From: Bacteroidales bacterium
GTDB taxonomy: Bacteria > Bacteroidota > Bacteroidia > Bacteroidales > VadinHA17
Reading direction: 5' to 3'
DNA: 53,199 nucleotides
NCBI GenBank assembly: GCA_016928075.1
Contig: JAFGLJ010000008.1
Coordinates: 1 to 53,199, forward strand
Part shown: piece after piece, positions 36,612-42,788 of the stretch
Layout: each line of letters opens with the position of its first letter
Numbering within the stretch: position 1 is the stretch's first letter
The notes under the pieces: model-generated
The model's input: the letters and a program-made list of their open reading frames with translations, nothing else
Told to the model about the DNA's origin: nothing
The model's database searches: none
Made by a program: the position numbers and the translations under genes

Positions 36612-37299
36612 TATCTGCCCGAACTGCGGGGTCATACTTGATGAAGGACTTGATATATGCCCTCTCTGTAAGTCCATACCAAAAGAAGACTCAAATGAAA
36701 AAAGTGAATTATATCCCAGTGATATCCTGCACCTCTCGGAAAGAAAGTCAAGAATATATATGTGGGAATTGTCGGCCATAATAGCCTTTTCAGCCAACCT
36801 GATCTGTATAATTGTCGATATGGTTATCGTAAAAGGACTTAACTGGTCATTATATTCGGTTACCGCTATAACCGGATTATGGCTGTTTATCACCTCTTTC
36901 ACCTTCCTTTTAAAACGACCTGCAATGCTTGGAATATCGCTGGCAATCACCACTCTTGCAATGCTCGCTATTTTTGATCTTTTATCTCCTCCAATGGAAT
37001 GGTTTGTGGTAATCGGTCTGCCGGTAAGTGTTTCATTCTGGACCCTGTTTGCATTCCTTATATTCATAATGAGAAAATTAAGGTCTAAAGGATTCAATAT
37101 ACTGGCAATAGTGTTTATTGAATTATCTGCTCTGTGCATTATAATAGATATATTCATTGACATGGCTCTCATGAAAAACATTATTATTGACTGGTCAGCC
37201 ATAACTGCTGCTACCCTGGGCCCTGTTGCCGGAGTATTGTTTTTTATGCATTACAGGATGAAAAGAGGAAAGGACCTGGGGAGCTTCTTCCATGTGTAA
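36601..37299 (+). CDS. DUF6320-like zinc-ribbon membrane protein
   Basis: The 232-residue protein begins with a zinc ribbon, C6-x2-C9 and C20-x2-C23 (CPNCGVILDEGLDICPLC). After a hydrophilic linker it has six hydrophobic helices, at about 59-80, 83-104, 116-135, 140-163, 174-195 and 200-218, and a short basic tail. This layout matches the DUF6320 family. Its start lies inside the end of the acyltransferase gene, so the two proteins are probably translated together and may form a membrane-bound acylation complex. No catalytic residues are recognised in it. Confidence 0.78.
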   Translation: MKNNICPNCGVILDEGLDICPLCKSIPKEDSNEKSELYPSDILHLSERKSRIYMWELSAIIAFSANLICIIVDMVIVKGLNWSLYSVTAITGLWLFITSFTFLLKRPAMLGISLAITTLAMLAIFDLLSPPMEWFVVIGLPVSVSFWTLFAFLIFIMRKLRSKGFNILAIVFIELSALCIIIDIFIDMALMKNIIIDWSAITAATLGPVAGVLFFMHYRMKRGKDLGSFFHV

Positions 37300-37300
37300 T

Positions 37301-37395
37301 GGCAGGGGGCAGGGAGCAGGGAGCAGGGAGCAGGGGGCCAGCCTTCGTCCCGATGATCCGGGACTTCGGCTGGTAAAACAAGGGGCAGGGAGCAG
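37301..37395. repeat. Family B hairpin (copy 1) framed by 7-bp G-rich tandem units
   Basis: Five GCAGGGG/GCAGGGA units (37301-37337) are followed by a 36-bp hairpin (37338-37373). Its outer stem CCAGCC pairs with GGCTGG, a TTC/TTC internal loop follows, and the inner stem is GTCCCG with CGGGAC. TGGTAAAACA and two more G-rich units close it. A near-identical copy lies at 39425-39508. It starts at the stop codon of the DUF6320-like gene. Confidence 0.8.
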
Positions 37396-37400
37396 AAAAA

Positions 37401-37533
37401 GTAGAGGCGCCAGGCTTGGCGGCTAAAAGATAAAAGGCGAAAGACTAAAGTAAAAAGTAAAAAGACAAAAGTAAAAAGTAAAAAGTAAGTTGTATTTTTA
37501 GGATATATAGTAGCGACGCAAGGCTTTGCGTCG
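37401..37533. repeat. Two hairpins with GGCT loops and an AAAAGTA word array
   Basis: GCGCCA-GGCT-TGGCGG (37407-37422) and CGACGCAA-GGCT-TTGCGTCG (37514-37533) have different stems around the same GGCT loop and similar leading bases (GTAGAGGCGC and GTAGCGACGC). Between them lie several 7-bp AAAAGTA units (37447-37489). The second hairpin is 40 bp upstream of the Xaa-Pro dipeptidyl-peptidase start, so it would be in the leader if transcription begins before it. Confidence 0.65.
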
Positions 37534-37573
37534 TATTATTTACGATAACCATTTATTTATATTAAATAACATC

Positions 37574-39418
37574 ATGAAAAACCTGATTAGAACAAGTATT
37601 GCACTAATTTTTGTATCACTGATCCCTGTAAGTGGTCAATCGCAGCAAAAGGTTGAAAAAACCAAGGTCCCTGTTGTTGTAGACGGGAAAGCACAGGTAA
37701 TTCCGGCTTTTGAGGATCCTGACAGATGGATCAGGCACGATCTGTGGGTTGAAACTGATTTTGATTCTGATGGTGATGGTAAACTTGACCGCATGCATGT
37801 CGATGTCACCAGGCCTTACCAGACAGACACTGAAGGTCTCAGGCTTCCGGTCATATATGCCAGCAGCCCTTATTATGCCGGAACGGCAAGCGGAAGACAA
37901 TGGTTGTGGAACGTCAGGCAGGAACTGAATTCAGAACCTCCTGAGCGTGAACACGCCCCCGTGCCCAAACCAAGGATTAACCGTCCCATAATTTCAAACT
38001 CTGAAGTAGAAGACTGGGTTCCCCGTGGCTTCATAGTCGTGCATTCATCATCCCCGGGAACGGGACTTTCAGAAGGATGTCCTACTGTCGGAGGTGATAA
38101 TGAATCGCTTGCACCCAAAGCGGTAATCGACTGGTTAAATGGCAGGACGAAAGGCTATACGGGCCCTGATAGCAATGAAGAGGTTAAATCTTACTGGAGC
38201 ACCGGCAAGGTTGGAATGACAGGCACATCATATAACGGCACTCTTCCCCTTGCAGCAGCCACCACCGGTGTTGACGGCCTTGAGGTTATAATACCCATAG
38301 CCCCGAATACCTCATATTACCATTATTACCGGTCATATGGTTTAATACGCCATCCTGGTGGATGGCTGGGTGAAGATATTGACTACCTCTATGATTTTAT
38401 ACATACTGGTAATCCTGACAGGTTTGAATGGTGCAATGATAAAATCAGGAAGGGAGAGATGTACGAAAACTTTGACAGAATATATGGTGATTATAATGAG
38501 TTCTGGGCAGGAAGAGACTACCTGAATGATCTTGAACCACTCAAATGTGCAGTTTTGATGGCACATGCTTTTAATGACTGGAATGTTGTCCCTATACATA
38601 GCTGGAGGATATCAGAGGCTCTTAAGGAGAAAGGCGTTCCTGTCCAGATGTACTATCACCAGGAGGGCCACGGGGGCAGGCCTCCATTCGACATGATGAA
38701 CGAGTGGTTTACGCATTATCTTTTCGGAGTGGAAAACGATTTACACGATGGCCCAAAGGCTTGGATAGTAAGAGAAAATGATGAAAGGGAGAACCCAACA
38801 CCCTATGCCGATTATCCCAATCCGGATGCTGAAGATATTACCTTTTACCTGGCTCCGGGAGCACCTGAAAGAGGAGCACTGAATCTGGATAAGAGTGAAA
38901 GCAAAGGGAAAGAAACCCTGGTTGACAATGTGTCATTCAGTGGTTCTACTCTTGCTCAGGCTGAGTGGACGGAACACAGGCTTATTTACCTGACACCTGA
39001 ACTGAAACAGGATATTCATATTTCCGGTGTACCATCTATAACCATAAAAGCGGCAAGCAGCAAGCCTGCGGTCAATCTTTCTGTCTGGATTGTCTCTCTG
39101 CCATGGCAGGAAAGGAGGAATGGTAAAATAACCGATAACCTTATTACACGGGGCTGGGCTGATCTTCAGAACCACAAATCACTCCGGGAGAGTGGACCGC
39201 TGGTACCGGGCAGGTTTTATGAAATGACCTTTGACCTCCAGCCTGACGACCAGATAATCCCGGCAGGTCAACAGATAGGGTTAATAATCTTTTCCAGTGA
39301 CCGCGATTTCACACTATGGCCTGAGCCGGGAACGGAACTGACAGTGGACCTTGAAGGAACGACGCTTACCTTGCCGGTAGTAGGCGGCAGGGAAGCGTAT
39401 GAGGAAGCGGTGAAATGA
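37574..39418 (+). CDS. Xaa-Pro dipeptidyl-peptidase-like S15 protein, exported
   Basis: The start at 37574 (614 residues) gives a signal peptide MKNLIRTSIALIFVSLIPVSGQSQ; a start at 37526 would add 16 residues before it. The S15 alpha/beta hydrolase domain has S219 in GMTGTSYNGTLPLAAA, an aspartate in AHAFNDWNVVPIHSW and a histidine in YHQEGHGGRPP. The C-terminal beta jelly-roll (X-Pro dipeptidyl-peptidase C-terminal domain) runs from about 420 to the end. These enzymes remove Xaa-Pro dipeptides; related hydrolases act on esters. It lies alone between two copies of the same hairpin repeat. The DHDGDGKLDRM-like motif (DFDSDGDGKLDR) may bind calcium. Confidence 0.88.
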   Translation: MKNLIRTSIALIFVSLIPVSGQSQQKVEKTKVPVVVDGKAQVIPAFEDPDRWIRHDLWVETDFDSDGDGKLDRMHVDVTRPYQTDTEGLRLPVIYASSPYYAGTASGRQWLWNVRQELNSEPPEREHAPVPKPRINRPIISNSEVEDWVPRGFIVVHSSSPGTGLSEGCPTVGGDNESLAPKAVIDWLNGRTKGYTGPDSNEEVKSYWSTGKVGMTGTSYNGTLPLAAATTGVDGLEVIIPIAPNTSYYHYYRSYGLIRHPGGWLGEDIDYLYDFIHTGNPDRFEWCNDKIRKGEMYENFDRIYGDYNEFWAGRDYLNDLEPLKCAVLMAHAFNDWNVVPIHSWRISEALKEKGVPVQMYYHQEGHGGRPPFDMMNEWFTHYLFGVENDLHDGPKAWIVRENDERENPTPYADYPNPDAEDITFYLAPGAPERGALNLDKSESKGKETLVDNVSFSGSTLAQAEWTEHRLIYLTPELKQDIHISGVPSITIKAASSKPAVNLSVWIVSLPWQERRNGKITDNLITRGWADLQNHKSLRESGPLVPGRFYEMTFDLQPDDQIIPAGQQIGLIIFSSDRDFTLWPEPGTELTVDLEGTTLTLPVVGGREAYEEAVK

Positions 39419-39424
39419 TATTTT

Positions 39425-39508
39425 GCAGGGGGCAGGGAGCAGGGGGCATGGAGCCAGCCTTCGTCCCGATGATCCGGGACTCCGGCTGGTAAAACAGGGA
39501 GCAGGGAG
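39425..39508. repeat. Family B hairpin (copy 2) framed by 7-bp G-rich tandem units
   Basis: G-rich units (39425-39449) are followed by a 36-bp hairpin (39454-39489) that differs from the one at 37338-37373 by a single base (TTC to TCC in the right internal loop). TGGTAAAACA and more G-rich units follow. It begins six bases after the stop codon of the S15 peptidase. Confidence 0.8.
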
Positions 39509-39590
39509 AGTAGTACACATTGGAATTTGAGAAATAAGATTAACGATTTTAGATTTAAGAAATAGAGGTTGTCTTAAAAGTCACGTTTTT

Positions 39591-39706
39591 TGTCATCCTG
39601 AACGAAGTAAGGGATCTAAGTTGATGATAATCAAATATTAGATTGCTTTCAGCGAGCTCATCCCGAATTTTCGGGATTCGGTTCTTCGCTTACACTCAGA
39701 ATGACA
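39591..39706. repeat. MITE-like inverted-repeat element
   Basis: The ends TGTCATCCTGAACGAAG and CTTCGCTTACACTCAGAATGACA are inverted copies with mismatches, spanning 116 bp. The interior holds GGGATCTAAG, AGATTGCTTTC and a perfect ATCCCGAA/TTCGGGAT hairpin (39660-39677). Elements with these ends are common dispersed repeats in bacterial genomes including Bacteroidota. No transposase is encoded. It lies between the convergent S15 and sulfatase genes. Confidence 0.75.
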
Positions 39707-39729
39707 GTTATGATACAGCCTCTTCTCCA

Positions 39730-41427
39730 TTATCTATCAGCCTGAGGCTGAGCATCTCTCCAACCTTCTTCGAGCTGTTTGCTTAATTGTATTATGAGTT
39801 CCGTATTTTCAGGTTTGCCAGCAATATTGTAATTTTCCTGTGGATCATTTGTATGATCATACAGCTCACAGGTTACCGAATCAAGTGGTATATTTTTTTC
39901 ATCATCCCAGTGATACCATTCTATATAGTGATATTTTTCTGTTCTCATCCCATATCCCATATACCTCTGGCCATCGATAGCAACTTGCGGACGTCTGTGA
40001 AACTGGCTGAAGATGGCTGATTTCCATTCCCTGTCGGGTTCCTGTAACAAAGGCACCACACTTGTTCCCTGCAGGTAACCGGCTACATCTATTCCAGCAA
40101 GCTCGCAGAGTGACGGAAATATGTCGACGAGCTCTGTAAGTCTTTCAGTTTTTTCCCCGGCTCCCTTAATACCAGGTGCGTATATAATCATGGGTACCCT
40201 TGTATCATTCTCATAATTAGTCTGTTTACACCAGCTGCCATGCTCTCCAAGTTTCCATCCGTGATCACCTACAAGCGCTATTAAGGTATTATCCATCACT
40301 CCCATATCTTCCAGTGCATCGATAAGTTTCCCAAAGCAGGCATCAACATAACTTACCGATGCATAATATCCGTGCTTGAGCATTTTCTGTATAGTATCCG
40401 GTAATGGTCCAAGTGCCGGATGCTTTTGATATTCTGCAATATCATAACATGCCCCCAGCTCATAAGTTGAATTCATTGCGAAAACCGGTGCATCTATCGG
40501 CAGGAATGGATTTGGGGCAGGTGCAATGCTGTCAGCATTATAAAGATCCCAGTATTTCTTTGGTGCAACAAAGGGAAGATGAGGTCTGAAATAACCGAGA
40601 GCAAGGTAGAATGGTTTATCCATCTCCTTAAGTCTCGCTATTGTTTCTATTGCAAGCTCAGTCTGCGCACCATCATACAAAACTTCATCCGGGAGATCAG
40701 GAGCTTCAAATGATTTTCCATAACCCCAACCATCAGCATATAGCTTTTGACCAGGGTTGTTACGTTTACGCTCAGCCCTCAGATCGAGCTGCTTTTGTGT
40801 AATCACATCATCATAATGAAATGATTCAGCATCCCTGTTTATTTTATCAGGAGTCTTATATTCCTCTGGTCTCAGGTCGGGTTCGTCCCATGAAATTGAG
40901 TCATACACAAAATTGTGAAAAATCTTACCTATTGATACCGTGTAGTAACCATATCTATGAAAATACTGCGGCATTGTTACTATATCAGGATGAACACCCC
41001 TGTGATGATCGCCAAGGTGCCAGGAGCCAACCGAATCGGGCCTCAATCCTGTCATATAGCTGGCACGTGAAGGCTGGCACACAGCGACCTGGCAGTAGGT
41101 GTTGAGGAAAACCATGCCTGCCTCAGCAAACTTATCAAGATTGGGTGATTTTATTTCCTCGTTACCGTAGCAGCCAAGTTCTGGACGAAGGTCGTCAAAG
41201 GAGATGAATATGACATTAGGATGCTTTTTAACCTCTTTTTTACAGCCGGGAGTTATCATGGCTAAGGCTAAGGCTCCTCCTACGATTACGAGGATTTTAA
41301 ATCCTCGTATCTTCGGAGGACGAAGTAAGGTTCCCAACTTTGCTGGTGTGGATCTCCAGATCAACACCATGCTTTGGCGGGCAAAGAAGGCTCCCAACAG
41401 CTTGTATATACTTAGTACAATTTTCAT
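39730..41427 (-). CDS. Sulfatase (iduronate-2-sulfatase-like), N-terminus invaded by repeat DNA
   Basis: The 565-residue product is a formylglycine-dependent sulfatase that removes sulfate esters from carbohydrates. The modified cysteine is C117 in VAVCQPSRASYMTGLRP (C-x-P-S-R). Metal ligands are in FISFDDLRPELGCYG and ALVGDHGWKLGEHGSW, and further blocks such as YFRPHLPFVAPKKYWDLY resemble iduronate-2-sulfatases. The lipobox-like cysteine is C62 (MITPGCKK). Residues 16-56 are read from intergenic-type repeats (41260-41382): a family A hairpin, a palindrome TACGAGGATTT/AAATCCTCGTA, and GGCTAA words that supply the hydrophobic GGALALAM. It ends an operon begun by the fucosidase, six bases after the oxidoreductase gene. 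The anchoring of the product is uncertain because of the insertion. Confidence 0.9.
   Translation of the reverse strand: MKIVLSIYKLLGAFFARQSMVLIWRSTPAKLGTLLRPPKIRGFKILVIVGGALALAMITPGCKKEVKKHPNVIFISFDDLRPELGCYGNEEIKSPNLDKFAEAGMVFLNTYCQVAVCQPSRASYMTGLRPDSVGSWHLGDHHRGVHPDIVTMPQYFHRYGYYTVSIGKIFHNFVYDSISWDEPDLRPEEYKTPDKINRDAESFHYDDVITQKQLDLRAERKRNNPGQKLYADGWGYGKSFEAPDLPDEVLYDGAQTELAIETIARLKEMDKPFYLALGYFRPHLPFVAPKKYWDLYNADSIAPAPNPFLPIDAPVFAMNSTYELGACYDIAEYQKHPALGPLPDTIQKMLKHGYYASVSYVDACFGKLIDALEDMGVMDNTLIALVGDHGWKLGEHGSWCKQTNYENDTRVPMIIYAPGIKGAGEKTERLTELVDIFPSLCELAGIDVAGYLQGTSVVPLLQEPDREWKSAIFSQFHRRPQVAIDGQRYMGYGMRTEKYHYIEWYHWDDEKNIPLDSVTCELYDHTNDPQENYNIAGKPENTELIIQLSKQLEEGWRDAQPQADR
41260..41382. 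repeat. Repeat mosaic inside the sulfatase coding region
   Basis: From left to right it has GGCTAAGGCTAAGGCTCC words, a two-tier hairpin with outer CCTCC/GGAGG and a perfect inner stem TACGAGGATTT/AAATCCTCGTA (41291-41313 region), and a family A hairpin (41342-41382) with GCTGGTGTGGATC, GATC and GGCGG. The family A part aligns with the copies at 26, 27577 and 32976. The mosaic keeps the reading frame open. Confidence 0.75.
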
Positions 41428-41433
41428 CTTGTG

Positions 41434-42786
41434 CTAATATTTAAAAATCTTACCTCCTGCCAGTACCTGCCGTATTTCCGGGTTAAATACTGATCTTTCA
41501 CCTGTACGCAGGGCTGCCGTCACCATAATATTTGCTATAGAATGACTGTAACCTGCTTCAACCGGGGCATTTGTGTATATATCATTCTTCCTTACACATT
41601 CCATCCAGTTTTTCATGTGGGCATTTGTCAGGGGGTCTGAACCTGTATTTGCTTCCGATTCAACAGTGATCTGAGGCAAATCAAACTCTTCCAGGAGAAA
41701 GGGCTCCATACCCATTGCTGCAGCATGATTCTCCCTTAAACCACCGTCGCTGTTCACTTTGTTTGTCTCAAGGTCAAGCTTACCTCCATTTGAAAAATAC
41801 CATTCCTTAGTTCCTCCTGATGAGTTTGTCTGCCTTGATGAATATAGCACCTGGAATCCTTCCTCAGGCTTATCTCCAGGTCCGTAATCAAAAACAGCCG
41901 TCATTGTATCAAAGTTATCTCTCCCATCTTTCCACATATAAATTCCGCCATTTGCCACTGCTGATCGGGGATAGTCCAGGTGTGAGAACCAGTGAACAGT
42001 ATCTATCTGGTGCGACATCCACTGCCCCGGGATACCTGATGAATAAGGCCAGAACAGCCTGTACTCCAGGTATTTTCTCGGATCCCATGGTTCCCAGGGC
42101 CGGTTCATCAGATACCTTTTCCAATCGGTGTCATTCTCTTTTATCTCCGATGTCAATTGGGGAAGCCTCCATCTGCCCGGTTGATTAACATTCCAGGTCA
42201 TTTCCACCATAATTATCTTTCCGAACTTCCCTGACTGGATATAGTCATATGCAGCATGATAGTTAGGACCGCTCCTGCGTTGTGATCCTATCTGAATCAC
42301 TTTGCCTGTGCTTCTTGCAGCATCCAGTCCGATATTGGCATCATCCATTGTTTCAGCAAAAGGCTTTTCACAATAGACATGACAACCTGCATTTACGGCT
42401 TCTGCCAGATGAAGTGCATGCTGAAAATCAGCAGTGCTTATAATTACTGCATCAGGTTTTTGTTCCCATAATTCATCACTGTTACGCGATACTGCAATCT
42501 TATTCCCTGTGGATCCAGTATACCAGCCCTGTCCTTCATCACGTCGCCTGTTCCAGATATCACAAACATTAAAAAGCTCAAAGTTCAAATCACCAGCGTA
42601 TTTAAGGAAAGCTTTACCCAGGGAATCCCTGAAGCGGTTTGAAAAACCCAGTATTCCCACACGGATTTTATCATTTGAACCTATGATATTACCGTAGCTT
42701 TTAGCTGAAAAGCCCAGGCCTCCTATCACCAGGCCTGTAGCGCCGATTGATGTCTTCTTAAGAAATGATCGCCTTGATTCATCCAT
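41434..42786 (-). CDS. TAT-exported Gfo/Idh/MocA family oxidoreductase
   Basis: The 450-residue protein starts with a twin-arginine signal, SRRSFLKKTSIGATGLVIGGLGFSAKSYG, so it is exported folded with NAD(P) already bound. A Rossmann fold follows (RVGILGFSNRFRDSLG), with the conserved EKPFAETMDDA lysine and a C-terminal substrate-binding domain (WEPWDPRKYLEYRLFWPYSSGIPGQWMSHQIDTVHWF, seen in members near glycoside hydrolases). Family members oxidise or epimerise sugars, and some exported ones act in NAD-dependent glycoside cleavage. It lies two bases after the fucosidase fusion and six before the sulfatase, so it very probably acts in the same sugar pathway. Confidence 0.9.
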   Translation of the reverse strand: MDESRRSFLKKTSIGATGLVIGGLGFSAKSYGNIIGSNDKIRVGILGFSNRFRDSLGKAFLKYAGDLNFELFNVCDIWNRRRDEGQGWYTGSTGNKIAVSRNSDELWEQKPDAVIISTADFQHALHLAEAVNAGCHVYCEKPFAETMDDANIGLDAARSTGKVIQIGSQRRSGPNYHAAYDYIQSGKFGKIIMVEMTWNVNQPGRWRLPQLTSEIKENDTDWKRYLMNRPWEPWDPRKYLEYRLFWPYSSGIPGQWMSHQIDTVHWFSHLDYPRSAVANGGIYMWKDGRDNFDTMTAVFDYGPGDKPEEGFQVLYSSRQTNSSGGTKEWYFSNGGKLDLETNKVNSDGGLRENHAAAMGMEPFLLEEFDLPQITVESEANTGSDPLTNAHMKNWMECVRKNDIYTNAPVEAGYSHSIANIMVTAALRTGERSVFNPEIRQVLAGGKIFKY

Positions 42787-42788
42787 TG

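Larger units (their letters stand above)
39419..39729. other. 311-bp gap between convergent genes, filled by repeats
   Basis: The gap is almost entirely repetitive. It has G-rich 7-bp units with a family B hairpin (39425-39508), a GATTAACGATTTTAGATTT word shared with the loop of the terminator at 32904, and a 116-bp inverted-repeat element (39591-39706). No gene is visible. Confidence 0.7.

Noticed and set aside
36585..37202. 205-codon open frame opposite the DUF6320-like gene
   Set aside because: It is the reverse reading of the hydrophobic helices of the real gene; the zinc ribbon and overlap support the plus strand.
39591..39706. Insertion sequence
   Set aside because: Only 116 bp with inverted ends and no transposase, so at most a non-autonomous element.
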